Shown here: positions 1-11,784 of the stretch, piece after piece
Layout of the letters: the number at the start of each line of letters is the position of its first letter
Numbering within the stretch: the first letter of the stretch is position 1
From: Dipteris shenzhenensis
Lineage: Eukaryota; Polypodiophyta; Polypodiopsida; Gleicheniales
Length of the DNA: 64,000 bases
Assembly: GCA_047967505.1 (NCBI GenBank)
Contig: CM106538.1
Strand: one strand, 5' to 3'
The notes under the pieces: model-generated
What the model saw: the letters and a program-made list of their open reading frames with translations, nothing else
Told to the model about the DNA's origin: nothing
Databases searched by the model: none
Translations under genes and position numbers: made by a program

Positions 1-202
1 ACTCCTACTTCAACACCCTTTTTGAGGCATTTCTATCCTTGGTCACTTTATGTCAAATCTTTATTTAACTTCAGGCCAGAATTGTGTATAATTTATGTCA
101 TAGATATTTTTCCTTCAATTCCGACACTCACTTTTTTTCAAGATATCGACATCAATTATTTCCAATTTGTGCAGATCTCCCTCCCAATTTTCTTTTACAT
201 GG

Positions 203-350
203 AGAGAGAGAAGAGAGAGATAGATAGACAGACAAACAGACAGAGAGACAGGCAAAGAGGGAGAGAGGGAGAGAGAGAGAGAGAGGGCGGGGGGGGGAAG
301 CAAAGGGAAAGAAGTAGAGTGACTGAGAGAGAGGAAGAGAGAGGAAGAGG
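203..350. repeat. GA/GACA-rich microsatellite
   Basis: This is a purine-rich run of GAGA, GATAGACA and GACAGACA units. Open frames across it are artefacts of composition. The rest of the first kilobase (1-202 and 351-999) shows no gene I can support. Confidence 0.9.
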
Positions 351-1007
351 AGGAATCTAGCTCATTTGGTCCAACCCGTCTGGCTCGGGTGCGATCACGT
401 TTGGCCTACTATCGAAGAATTCGAAGGTGCCTTCGCTCTTTCTTCACTGCCTTTCTATCCCCTTCATTTTTTCAATGTGTCTTTCAACACTATGATGTAT
501 TTTCATAGGTTTCGATGGCTCCAACCAAATAGGATTTAAAAAATATTTAGAATAGTTATATCTCCAATATAGAGACATTGTCGGACCCCCTATTGAAGTG
601 GGAACTCTACCTTGAGCATTTCTTATCCCTAGCACACAAGATGGCATTGACCGCTACGTCTCGAATTCAGATAATTCTAACCAAGAAATTTTGGAGGATT
701 CAATTGATGAGATGAAACTTTGGATCACATGAGAAGGACACACACCTCTAGAAATGAAGCAAGAAGAGGACGAGGACAAAGGAAAGGGAAAAGATAAAGT
801 GGAGGAAAAAAAGAGAGGAAAAAGGTAGAAAGACAAAGTAGAGTCAAGAAGAGAGGCAAAAAGAGCTCTAAAAAGTAGCACTTTTGAATGTATTTGAGAG
901 ATGTAATTCCTATCACTATTTACCATCATTAATTGACATTTGTAGCATGTAGCTAGTAAGCATTCTTTACAATTTTCATAAAAATAACTTCCATGCTTAA
1001 CATAAAA

Positions 1008-1252
1008 CTTAGGGGGTTCACCTCCAAAAATCTTAGTGTACCACGTGCATTCAAAAGCAGGGGTATTTTAATCCCCCTTTTGAGAGAAATTTAATAGGAT
1101 TACAATAACATGAGGGGGTTTTAAATTCACACTTAGAAAAAAATCTGCTAACTCATCAGTAAAGAGGGGTAGTAAATTTTAGTTGAGGGGATTTTTAAGT
1201 ACCTCTTGAATGCACATGATACCTAGGATTTCTTATTAGTGCACCCCCCAAG
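1008..1252 (+). mobile_element. hAT-type MITE, family A, copy 1
   Basis: This is a 245 bp non-coding element with imperfect terminal inverted repeats, CTTAGGGGGTTCAC at the left and the complement of CTTGGGGGGTGCAC at the right. The flanking octamers ACATAAAA (1000-1007) and ACGCAAAA (1253-1260) look like a decayed 8 bp target duplication. Three further copies with the same ends and length lie at 19.2, 24.1 and 61.5 kb. An 8 bp duplication with short inverted ends is typical of hAT-derived MITEs. The transposase source is not in the window. Confidence 0.8.
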
Positions 1253-1289
1253 ACGCAAAAAAAATGATGTAAATAATTTAATGGACTAT

Positions 1290-2190
1290 GGGATGTGTCA
1301 ATTTTATGAGCAAAAACCTATGAGCAAGTTTTTCAGAGCATGTTTTTCAAGAGATTTAAAAAAATTTAGGAAAAATGGTTTTTACACTTTTATTTTCACT
1401 AGATTTAGATCCCTTTATCATAGAAATATATACAAAATAGTCACTCATTCATTTTTACATAGCATAAATTTTCTTATTCATAGACATCCTTTGTACCTCT
1501 ATTATTACCTAAAAAAGGTGTTGAAAAATAATTCCTTTAAGAAACATCCTTCATAATCACACTCAATGTAATAATACTATACATATATAATTACTTATTA
1601 AATACATTTATATCAATATGATAAGTTATTTCTAGTGTTTTAATATCATAAATAACAAGATATTTTTTGATATGTTTCTAAAGAAGTTTAAATTACTATA
1701 TATATAAGTATTAACTTGGGCTTATATATCACTCTCATAAAATCCATGTAATATTTAATACTACATATGCAAGACTTTCCAAAATATAAACCCATAGATG
1801 TGCTCAAATGGGGTTTTGCGATCAATTTGAGTAGTTGAATGACTATATTGGGACATTAGATGTGAAAGTTATACTACTTTTAAAAGTGTTGTCCATGGTA
1901 GTTTCATCAATGAAACTACCTTGGAAGACCTACTTCAAAGGGGTTTCGATGGGGAAACTACCTTGATGGCTTGCTTCAATGAGGTTTCTTTGAAACCCTT
2001 TCATGAAGCTAGGTTGAGAGAGGGTTTTCAATGTCATCCTCTATTAAGTATAAGTTGTAAGAAGGATCATAAGGAAATTTTCATAGAGAAGTCTATTCTA
2101 CATGTGGGCTTCTTCAAAAGACATCCCATTATGTTACTCACCATTCCCAAAGATTCATGTAGATATTATTTGTGTATGAAATTGCTACGA
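1290..2190 (+). mobile_element. MULE-like non-autonomous repeat, copy 1 (truncated)
   Basis: About 900 bp here matches, in inverse orientation, the repeat at 32,612-33,603. The shared start is GGATGTGTCAATTTTATGAG and similarity fades near 2,190, so the far end is missing. A short frame at 1,921-2,211 (motifs REGFQCHPLL, CKKDHKEIFIEKS) is also open in the other copy, but the copies are too alike to prove coding. A hairpin with 11 bp arms and a 2 bp loop sits at 1,897-1,920. The Mutator-like assignment comes from the other copy, which has a 10 bp target duplication. Confidence 0.6.
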
Positions 2191-2726
2191 GAATTGGAAT
2201 TATCCCTTTAATTTAATCCTTCAGTATTTTGTTTTACATTTCCCTTGTTTCTCCATGGACATTACTAATAACTCTTCTCTAATTGGCATGTCATTGACTG
2301 TTGCACTCCATGGTGCTTGTGTTAGAAACTTCAATTTCACACCACACAAATGGTATATTGAGCTGAATTTTGTCATTTTTTAAACTCCTCAATGAGACTC
2401 TCTTACTGTACAAAAAAATTGTGCCACGATTGTAGTGTACTTGCTGGAAAATATGCATGTGCACCCCACACTGCCTCCTTAATTTCATTCAAGCACTGAA
2501 GAAAATCCATTGAACAATTATCTTTTTGGGACCTTGCTGTCTCACTTGTGGAAGAGAGTAGCATGTGTTAAGCTTGAAGTATTGCACGTGCTAGAATGGA
2601 CAATAAGAACTTGAGTCTCTCTTGTGGGAGCCAAGTTTCGAACTTGGAATATTTTTTGCTCCACATGAGAGTATTTTCATCCTGTTTCTCTATTTTAAAT
2701 TGATGTTGAAAGCTATGATCATTGAG

Positions 2727-3970
2727 CTACACAAATGATGCATCATAGATACCTTGTCTAGTTGCATATGATCTAAAAATATATGTCTCCTCAATTACTT
2801 CAATGGTAGGCATTGGAACATATGCATATTGTAGCACACTACAAATTTGTGGAAGATAGAAGACACTTTTCTTTGCAAGTTTGATGGAGAACCTACTGAA
2901 CATCTGATCAATCTGATCATGTGTGTGTCTCACCAACAAGAACCCAAGTTTAATTTTTTTGAAAATCCCTTTTGCATTAGCTATTCAAGTATGCAAATAG
3001 AAGTTGATTTTTATTCTCTCTACTTGTATTGTCAAGCTGCAAGTAAAGAATATGTGGTAATTGGCCATGCCATCCACCAATGATTTGTTGAAGTATTGTA
3101 ACTGCCAAGTTTGGATCATTATGAATGTTAGGAAAAATGATGAACACTCTTGATGACAAGACACTGTTGAACATCAATGCTCCAACAACATGCAATTGGA
3201 TGGATTTTTCCTCCACATTTTTTGGAGTGCGTACGAAGTGAGGTAGCATGGGTTTCTTTAATCCATACCATCAATGACCAAGCCCAAAGTACTTTTCTTT
3301 CTTCTCCAAACATTTTTTCCTATGCTTTTCCAACTTTTTCCTTTCTGTACTTTGTTGTTCTCTATGAATCTGTAAAGCTTTTTGAATTTTCTCTGCAATG
3401 TATGAGAAAAATGGACAAAAGATGAGAAAAAAATATTAACTTCAATTATGTACCCTTAAAGGAAAATTAAAAACTTTTAAGAGAAACTAATGTACTCACC
3501 CTTGTCTTCTTTGGTCTTTGCAGTGTCTCATTTTGCTTTCAGCTCTGCACACATACCCATCGTGTTCTTCTTAGAAATTTTCACATGAAGAGAAATCTTG
3601 CCTTCAGAATCTCAAGAATGATGGAAGGGAGAGAACCTCTTGCATACTCTCCTTGAATGTATCTACATAAATATTGTAGACTTCTTTCTTTGTGAAACTA
3701 TTTGGCAAATGAGTAAATGTAGAATTTGGGAGGACTTCCCCATTGAGTAAGACAAAACTTTGAAGCCATTGTCTCAATAATGAGAGTTGTGGTGCTTCTT
3801 GAGAGCCATAAGTTGGATGAAACTCCTCAAGTCCTTGGCTTGAAATTATTTTCCCCATTCTTAAGTTTCCAACAAAAAACACTTTCATGAATCTTGCTCT
3901 GCAAACCACCATATCACTAATAAAGTACTTGGTTGGCAAGGAGGATGAGGCTCTCATTGAAGTTCTCAAA
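2727..3970 (-). pseudogene. transposase-like protein remnant (ENKN and HTHDQIDQ motifs)
   Basis: Minus-strand coding pieces at 3,969-3,604, 3,249-2,977 and 2,939-2,727 read as one decayed, probably intron-containing protein. The middle piece has LPHILYLQLDNTSRENKNQ and the next has RHTHDQIDQMFSRFS in a shifted frame, so at least one frameshift separates them. From memory, the pair LQ.DN..RENKN and GHTHD.IDQ.FSR recurs in uncharacterised transposase-like proteins of animals, fungi and plants; I cannot name the family with certainty. The first piece (FMKVFFVGNLRMGK) is unrecognised. The rest of 2,190-4,075 holds nothing else I can support. Confidence 0.5.
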
Positions 3971-4080
3971 AAGAAATTTTGTTCCCGTCTTTTTAACCCA
4001 AAGAAATGATGCCTTTCTTGCTTGATTTTTTAAAATCCTAGGGACCTCAAGCAATTCTTTCTACGAGAAAATGATCTACT

Positions 4081-4149
4081 TGTTGAGATATCGAGCTCCA
4101 CTCGCGATATGCTAGGGTGACCGTTGTGCATTTATGTCACCGACTTGTT
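4081..4149 (+). repeat. copia-1 5' LTR remnant
   Basis: The first 69 bases match the 3' LTR start with two differences, then similarity stops abruptly after CGACTTGTT. The remaining ~280 bp of LTR and the primer-binding site appear deleted or replaced. Confidence 0.85.
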
Positions 4150-4615
4150 GCTTTCCTTTTTCGAGTTTGGGATAAAATCTCTGCAAGTAGCACAGCCAGA
4201 AGTGCAAGAGTGCACTGTCTCAGATTGAGACACCCTTCGTGGTGTGGTGAGAGGGCAGTATATGCTGCGGGCAAGGGCAAAGCCCTTGGTGACTTTATTT
4301 TTCTAATTCGAGGCCATTTCGGGGCCCCCGTTTTGAAGGTGGAAGTTCTTTGCAGGCACTCAGAAAAAAGCCCTGTTTTTGCTATGCGACCACTACTCTA
4401 CTGGTCGGTGAAAAGTTACCGCAAAAATTGCATCGTATGCCTGTGTGCAGAGATACTGGGAGTTACAGAATCATGCTTGTTTCCTGTTGATGCAAAATCG
4501 TCATTAGGAAGTGACTGCATGGTCAAATACCACTTTCGTCAGTTTTGCAGATCTGCCCGTGTGAGGCAAAAGCTGTGTTTTTTTCTAGTGACAGAATATT
4601 TTGCAGTGTTCTGTA

Positions 4616-5590
4616 ATGGCGTCTGATTCTCTTTGACAGATTGTCACTGAAAAGCTTGACAAGAACAACTTCCAAGCATGGAAGTTTAGAATGACGAATT
4701 TCCTTATGGGAAAAGGCTATTGGAAGTTCATTACAGGAAAGGAAGAAGAACCAATTCTTTCTAATGTTCCCAATCAACAGGAAATGCAAGCATTTAAAGG
4801 ATGGCATGAGAGAGCCAGAAAAGTTATGTACTGGCTGTCTATCAGTATTTCAGATTCTATGATTGTGCATATTCAGGATGCAAGTATGCCAAAGGAGGCA
4901 TGGGATACTTTGGCAAAAATGTACAGCACAAATACGCAAGCCAGGAAAATGCAGCTCAAACAGGAGTTGCATAATGTGCAGAGAGAAAATATGAGCATCA
5001 ATGACTACCACATGAAGGTGAAGAAAATTGTAGATGCACTTGCTTCCATTGGGTCGCGAGTGGAAGATGATGATCTAGTTTCTGTGACCTTGAATGGTCT
5101 AGGAAAGGATTATGCACAGTTCCGGACATCCATTGCTGTCCGTGAAAAATTTCTTGATTTTGAAGAGTTGTTTGCTCTTCTAATTTCTAAAGAGCAGAGA
5201 AATGGGGGTGCATCTTCTTCAGGAGGAACTTCAAAAGAAACTGTCTTCTACTCAAGTGCTGGAAGAGGTAGAGGCAGAGGTAGAGGAGGCCAATCTGCAG
5301 GCCATGGTAGAAATCAAAATATGTAGCAAACTCAAGAAAACCAATCCTATGGAGGAGGACGTGGTAACTCTAGAGGCAGGGGGAGCCAAAGAGGCCGTGG
5401 TGAATGGCAAAGAGGCCAAAATGCAAACAACAATGTTGAATGCTACTACTATGGTAAAATGGGTCATATGGCTAAAGACTGCTACAAAAAGCAGAATGAC
5501 ATTATGAATGGAAAATTGCAGCAAGGCAATTATGCATCTTCCAGTAGACAGGGTGATGACAGAAATGAGCATCTTTTTATGGTGCAGCAC
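4616..5590 (+). pseudogene. gag: copia-1 gag
   Basis: This encodes the nucleocapsid polyprotein that packages element RNA. An ATG at 4,616 opens MASDSL and hits TGA at 4,634. The same frame resumes and runs to a stop near 5,324 with the copia gag core (motifs WDTLAKMYS, LKQELHNVQRENMSINDY, VTLNGLGKDY). An RG-rich stretch follows, then a zinc knuckle near 5,438-5,480 reading CYYYGKMGHMAKDC. The second cysteine of the normal CX2C is a tyrosine here, so zinc binding would fail. The early stop, the later stop and the missing cysteine mark it as dead. Confidence 0.85.
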
Positions 5591-5594
5591 ATGA

Positions 5595-6540
5595 CCAATT
5601 CTATGACAAGTGCAGAAGAAATACCTGTCTGATGTATTTCATGTCCTGAACATCACCAAGAACCTGGTTTTTGTTGGTCAAATGGTTGAGCAGGGCTTGC
5701 AGGTCAGATTTTATCCTCATGGATGCTTTGTTGAGGATATGAAAAATAACGGTCGCTTGATAGCAAAAGGAAAGAAGAAAGGCAGGATGTTTACGTTAGA
5801 TGCAGACATGCCTGAATTGAGTGCAGCAATGTTTGCACATGGGACCGGTGTAGCTGCAGATATTGATATCTGGCATAAATGCATTGGTCATGTTAATATA
5901 CAATGCAAGCCCAAAATATTGTTGCAGGATTGCCTAAATTCAAGGTTGCAGAAATGCATAAGGTTTGTGAAGCCTGTCAATTTGGAAAACAGGCAAGGAA
6001 ACCATTTCTTAGGCATGTTCAAGAGAGTAAAAGGCCATTGGAATTAATCCACTCTAATGTGTGGACTACTAAAGCTACATCTATTGCAGGCTATCACTAT
6101 TTTGTCACTTTTATTGATGACTTCAGTAGAAAAGTTTGGGTGTATTTTATGAAAAAGAAAAGTGAAGTGTTTGGGCACTTCAAAGCTTTTAAAGCTATGG
6201 TTGAAAAAGAAACAGGCCTGCAAATAAAATGCCTAAGGTCAAATGGAGGGGGAGAGTACTTCTCAAATGAGTTTGCAAGGTTCCTGCAGGAGCATGGCAT
6301 AAAGCAGCAATATTCATGCAGTCATACCCCACAGCAAAATGGACTTGCAGAAAGGAGAAACAGGCATATTGGAGAGGTATCTCGGGCCATGCTAAATGAA
6401 AAAGATCTACCAGATTATTATTGGGCTGAAGCAGTTGCTATAGTAGTTTACATAATGAATAGGACTCCCACTACAGCAATACATGGCATGACACCAGAGG
6501 AGATGTATACTGGTAGGAAACCAGACATTTCTCATTGAAA
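5595..6540 (+). pseudogene. pol: copia-1 protease edge and integrase
   Basis: The protease active site is absent: sequence jumps from the gag end to the protease C-terminal part (VFHVLNITKNLVFVGQMVEQG). The GAG-pre-integrase motif DIDIWHKCIGHVN follows, then the integrase core in the next frame from about 5,903. Two of the three catalytic acidic residues are gone: the HSD position reads HSN, and the usual LRSDNGGEY reads LRSNGGGEY. The glutamate in QQNGLAERRNR remains. The frame stops at 6,536-6,538. It would not be active. Confidence 0.85.
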
Positions 6541-8660
6541 ATTTTTGGTTGCATTGCCTATGTTCATGTGCCAGATGAGTTGAGGTCCAAGTTGGATCCA
6601 AAAGCTGAGAAGTGTGTCTTTATTGGTTATTCTCTACAGTAGAGAGGGTATAGATGCTATAACCCTTCTACTCGTAAGTTTACAGTGAGCAGAGATGTTG
6701 TTTTTGATGAGATGAGCAGCTGGTATAAACCAGTAAATGTGATGATTGATGTAGATGCACAAAATGGTAATGCTACACAGAATTCACAGCAGCAATCACA
6801 AAATATCAGTGGACCTATAGTGTCCTCTAGTAGTGGTTCACATACTTCACCATGGATAGGCAGATTGAGATCAGGAGAATCTCCTCAAAGCAATGCAGAT
6901 AGTGGTTTGCAGGTATCACAAAAAGAAAAAGAGAAGGTAGATCAGCCCATGTTTGATGTGAATGCAGGTCACTCTTATGTGGATGGTGAATCAAGTGGCT
7001 CCGAACAGAGCATTGATGATGAGTTGGGTATTCCTTCTATTGTTACACCTAGAGTAAGGAAGACCAGGGATGTTTTGAGAGCACCTGGAAGTGAGCCTAT
7101 TTTGCGTAGGTCTACCAGAGCTAGGTATCCTGTGGATAGGTTGAAATATGATGGATTTACAGCCATTCACTATGCCTATATGGTCAAAGTGATACAGGAA
7201 CCAGAACCCACTTCTTTTGAGCAAGCCATGGGAAATGAAAAATGGGAGAAAGCCATGGATGAAGAAATGGATGCCTTGGAAGCAAATGCTACATGGGAAT
7301 TGGTGCCTTTGCCTAAAGACAAGAATGCAATTGGCTATAAGTGGGTTTATAAAATCAAGCACAATGCAGATGGTTCTGTGAATAGATACAAGGCAAGATT
7401 AGTTGTCAAGGGGTATGCACAGACATACGGCATTGATTATGAAGAAACATTCACTCCGGTTGCAAGGATGGCAACTGTAAGAGCATTCATTGCTATGGCT
7501 GCATCAAAGAGATGGTCTTTACTGTTCATGCTATTCATCCTGAGTTTGTTTGCAGGTTGAAGAAAGCCTTGTATGGCTTGAAGCAAGCACCTAGAGCATG
7601 GTCTAACAAGATAGGATAGTATCTTGTCACTATTGGCTTTTGGATTTCCCAGGCAGATTTCTCACTCTATGTGAGAAAAACAGAGAAAGGTATTATGCTG
7701 CTTGTCATTTATGTTGATGATTTGATCATCACAGGTGATAGTGATGAAGATATCCTTCATGTGAAAATGCTATTGAAGCGGAAGTTTGAGATGAACGATT
7801 TGGGAGAGCTGCGTTATTTCTTGGGCATTGAGGTGATTAGATCACCAAGTGGGATACAGCTCTTGCAGAGGCAGTATGGATTGGACATGCTATCCAAATA
7901 TGGGATGACAGGCTGTAAGCCTATTTGAGTTCCTTTGGAGCAGAATGTGAAGCTGAGCACAGATGCAGGTGAGCTTCTGGAAGACCCTACTATGTACAGA
8001 TGCATAGTAGGAAGTTTGATTTATATGACTATTACCAGGCCAGATTTAAGCTATGTTGTTGGATTGGTAAGTCAGTTTATGTAGGCTCCAAGGAAACCGC
8101 ATTTGGATGTGGCTAGGCGCATACTTGGGTATGTGAAGTCCACATTGCAGTATGGACTATTTTATGAGGCTGGGGTTCAGATATAGTTGCATGGATACAC
8201 TGATGCTGATTGGGCTGGTAGTACTTCTGATAGACGATCTACCAGTGGATATGTGTTCTCTTTTGCGAGCGCTGCAGTCACCTGGAGCAGCAAGAAATAG
8301 CCTACAGTTGCCTTATCGAGCACAGAGGCTGAGTACAGGGGTGCAGCAATGGCTACATGTGAGGTAGCTTGGTTGCATAAGCTACTTTATGATATGCATC
8401 ACACAGATGGGCCAGTTGTCATTTACTGTGACAACATGAGCAGTATACACTTGGCAAATAACCCAGTCTATCATGCTAGAACAAAGCACATTGAGGTGCA
8501 TTATCACTATGTGCGGGAGAAGGTTTTACTAGGTCTTATTGATCTAGTTTATGTCAGCACAGAGGATCAAGTAGCTGACATATTCACGAAGGCATTGGGT
8601 GCAGAGAAGCTGCGCAAGTTCAGAGACCTGCTTGGTGTGCAAGAATTGGGATTGAGCTCG
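6541..8660 (+). pseudogene. pol: copia-1 reverse transcriptase and RNase H
   Basis: The RVT_2 domain starts near 7,200 (WEKAMDEEMDALEANATWELV, then YKARLVVKGYAQ) and is cut near 7,520 by a deletion that removes the MDVKNAFLHG-type block with the first catalytic aspartate. It resumes at LKKALYGLKQAPRAW in another frame. The polymerase YVDD motif is intact near 7,711. RNase H follows with TDADWAG, STEAEY and YCDNMSSIHLANNP, ending near 8,650. Several stops (near 7,617, 7,926, 8,083, 8,186, 8,299) interrupt it. A polypurine tract GAGCTCGAGGGGGAG at 8,654-8,668 abuts the 3' LTR. Confidence 0.88.
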
Positions 8661-8668
8661 AGGGGGAG

Positions 8669-9021
8669 TGTTGAGATATCGAGCTCCACTTGCGATATGC
8701 CAGGGTGACCGTTGTGCATTTATGTCACCGACTTGTTAGCTGCAGATGCGGTTGGTACACCGCCCACGAATAATAGCTAGATGACAGCTATCCTTATCTA
8801 CTCTAGTTCGTGGCTCAGTTAGTATGCCACCTTAGTTAGTTGAGTTTGGTTTGAGACCCACATATAGGCTTCTTCTATTTTTTTGTACTAGAGTTCTTTT
8901 GGCTTTCACAACTAAGAAGAGGAAAAACTGTTTTCAGCCTCCACCTGTGTGTGTATTCCCCCATTGTGTATGTGAGAAAGTCGCAAGTGAGACTCCTTCC
9001 CTCTCTCCCACTATCTTCACA
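8669..9021 (+). repeat. copia-1 3' LTR
   Basis: This 353 bp LTR begins TGTTGAG directly after the polypurine tract and ends in CA immediately before the CTACT target duplication. Confidence 0.85.
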
Positions 9022-9026
9022 CTACT

Positions 9027-10120
9027 TGCATCATGTATGGAAATTCTTGAAAATATCCTTCCCTTCCTTGCACCTCTTGAAGTTCTTTGCTTAGCATTGC
9101 TGGTATCGATGCTCAATGTGTATGATGATTGCCAAAATTGAAGTCTCTTTGAGGAGGGGGTGTGGTCGATTTCTTCAATATCCTTGCTAAAAGTGGAAGT
9201 TTGTGAAGGAGATGGAAAAAAAAGGGAGGACTTGCTAGGACTGCTCATGAGCTCAATGCTACCACTCTATCACCAAAGAAAAATGAAATATTGCACCTTG
9301 TAAATGAGGCTCTAGAGACATGGAAGAGTTTGTGTAACCTTTGTTTATGGAATTTAATTACTTAAATTTAAAAAATATCCAAAATTTCTAAAAATAGAGA
9401 AAGAGTGCTTTAAAAGAAGGTGGAGGGCCTCATTTCTCAATTGCAAGAGTTGGAATTGGAGCTCAAAAGCACTATAGAGGCTTGCACACATTTTTGTGCA
9501 ACTTTTGAGCAAAGGTTGGTCTTTTGCTTGTCTTGTTTAGTTTACATTCTAAAAATATAGTTTTTTATAGAACATTATGTAATTTGTGATTAATGTTTTG
9601 GGATTCCACGACGGTAGTTTTTATGAGAGTTCGTATATTTGGAAAAGATAACAAACAAATTTTGCTAGTCTGAGGTATAGAGTTAGTTATGAGGAGATAT
9701 TCTTGTTTGTAAACTTTGGGCCGATTGTTAATAATTATTGCAACAACACAATTACACATGAAAGTACACAATTTACTTTTCTAATATAATTATGGTATAT
9801 ACATATCTGGAGAAGATTCAAAACTACAATATCTATACATACAGAAAAGGGGAAAACAATTATTAAAATAAATATAAATTTTAAAAATAAGATTATGGTT
9901 TCTTACAGAGTGACATCGCCAAGCTAGGAAATTTGATCCTGAGCATTAGATTTAATTGTAGGTGCAAGCCAATACTGGGTTATAATGTAAGGAAAACAAA
10001 TGTCTCTTATTTATTGAAATATTAGTGTTTAGGCACATTCCTTTTGCCAAAAAGCACCTAAGATTTTGCTCGGGAGAAAAAAAATTCTTGTCAAGATGAG
10101 TCCTCCATTCCAAAAGGAAA
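9027..10120. other. no recognisable gene
   Basis: AT-rich sequence between the copia element and the palindrome cluster. I see only short non-ATG frames without recognisable motifs. Confidence 0.5.
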
Positions 10121-10128
10121 ATAAGTTA

Positions 10129-11784
10129 GGATTCCATAATCCAAACGTTGGAAGTCTTATTTTTAAGAAATGGTTCTTTAGAACTAGTGAAAAGGAAAGT
10201 AGGATTCCAAAATCCACTTCATATGAAGATTGGGATTTGGAACCTAATCTTAAAGCTTATATTGGTAGTAAAGAAACAAAATAGCTCTATTTGGGATTCT
10301 GGAATCTCAAAGTTTGGGAAGAGTGGACGTTTAGAGTCAAACTAAGATGTGTAAGATTTTGGAATCCCAAAACAAAAAGCCATGTAGTGGAAGATTTTTC
10401 AAACTTCAAGCATCAACAGGGGTTTTGTGGCAGTTTCCTTGATAGCAGGGGGTTCGAAGGGTGGCAGTCCCTCAGTGGGTCTAAGGGCAGCACCCCTAGT
10501 GGCAGGGTCTAGGGGGTTTGGGGGCAAGGCCCCCGCAACGGTATGACCAAATGTGAATTTTCACTCCTTCGCTTAGGGAGTTTCTCTTCTATTTTTAGTA
10601 ATTTGGATTCTAGAATCTGTGTTTTGTAAACTTGGGATATTAGAATCCCAAAACAAAACACAATTAGTTGGAACACAGTGCAAAATCTCAAAAAGGGTCA
10701 TAAAAGTGCATTCGCCTTCTTTAAGCCTATTGTTTTGCTTTGAAGTTGGCTTCCAGAATCCCAGTTCTCTACACTTGGCATACCAAAATTTCGAAAAACA
10801 ACATGGTTGCATTGGGGAGGAACACAATCATCTGGAATATAGTGCAAAAGTTTAAAAAGTGCCATAGAAGCTACCTTTCCTTCTCTACAACTATTGTATT
10901 TCTTTGAAGGTTGGTTTCTATAGTCCTAGTTCTCTACACTTGGGATTCTAGAATCCCAGTTCTCTACACTTAGGATACTGGAATGTCAAAAATCAGCACA
11001 TTTTTGTTAACATCAGCACAAACAACTTTTACATCATGTTAAAGCTTCAAACTATGTTTGTTGCCCTCGTTTATGCCCTTTTTTTTCTTGAAATCGGATT
11101 CTAGAATCTGAGTAATCTATACCTAGGGGAAACAGCTAGTAGGTTCTGTGAAATCTTGCAAATTGTGTCAAAAAGAGAAGAAGAAGGGAAAGTGGTTACG
11201 ATCGTGGATCTTTTGTTCCTTTCACCTCTCCAATGTATTCATGAGTCTTGGTGGATCAAATTCCATCCTTGAGCTCGGATTCATTGACTCTACATTCAAC
11301 ACACAAAAACCCCATTCAGTAAACATAATTGTAGCACTTACTTGTGCTCAAGTTGTGTCCATCGATGCTCTTTACAAAGAGGTGAGAATTCCTAACAAGA
11401 ATCATGTTTAGTTTGCAAATTCTATAAAAGTTGAAATTTCCTAGGTTTTTCTTGAAAAATGTTCTTTATTTAACATTTTTCTTGCTTTTTTTAATAAGTG
11501 GAAGCAACGATTTCTATATGTTTAAAATGAGCAAAGTGCTCTTTTGGTCAAAATATTGCAGTTATTATGATTTCACAATGTTCTCTTCAATTTCTATTTT
11601 TGAGGTGTTTTTTGTTAAATATTGTGCTTTCATATTTCTATACCTTTCAAACTAGGATTCTGGAATTCTACCTCTCGCATTTGCAACACACTGTTCTTTT
11701 ACAACACTCTAGGTTTCATCTTCCATGCTACTTTCCAATAGTTCTTCTTTAAAATTCTTTTGTTTAGTTTGGATTCTAGAATCC
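10129..11784. repeat. cluster of GGATTCTAGAATCC palindromes
   Basis: At least ten perfect or near copies of a palindrome are scattered here: near 10,129, 10,202, 10,293, 10,355, 10,605, 10,635, 10,751, 10,942 (perfect 16-mer GGGATTCTAGAATCCC), 11,095, 11,654 and 11,771. More lie at 14,339 and 14,417, inside an intron of the gene downstream. Some share the tail CAGTTCTCTACACTT, so part of the cluster grew by local duplication. The core TTCTAGAA fits the heat-shock element pattern nTTCnnGAAn, but a function is only a guess. Confidence 0.75.

Larger units (their letters stand above)
4081..9021 (+). mobile_element. Ty1/copia LTR retrotransposon, defective
   Basis: The element is flanked by a perfect 5 bp target duplication CTACT (4,076-4,080 and 9,022-9,026) and starts TGTTGAGATATCGAGCTCC at both LTRs. 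The order is gag, integrase, reverse transcriptase, RNase H, which is diagnostic of copia. The 3' LTR is complete (8,669-9,021). Only about 69 bp of the 5' LTR survives, and no primer-binding site is seen before gag. The polyprotein has many stops, frameshifts and deletions, so this copy cannot move on its own. I see no gene nested inside it. Confidence 0.93.

Noticed and set aside
22-360. Long frame in the GA-rich start of the window
   Set aside because: It begins at TTG and consists of simple-repeat residues (Arg/Glu runs); composition artefact.
9141-9250. Minus-strand Ser-rich frame overlapping the copia-1 3' LTR flank
   Set aside because: Short, antisense to LTR and flank sequence, no recognisable domain.
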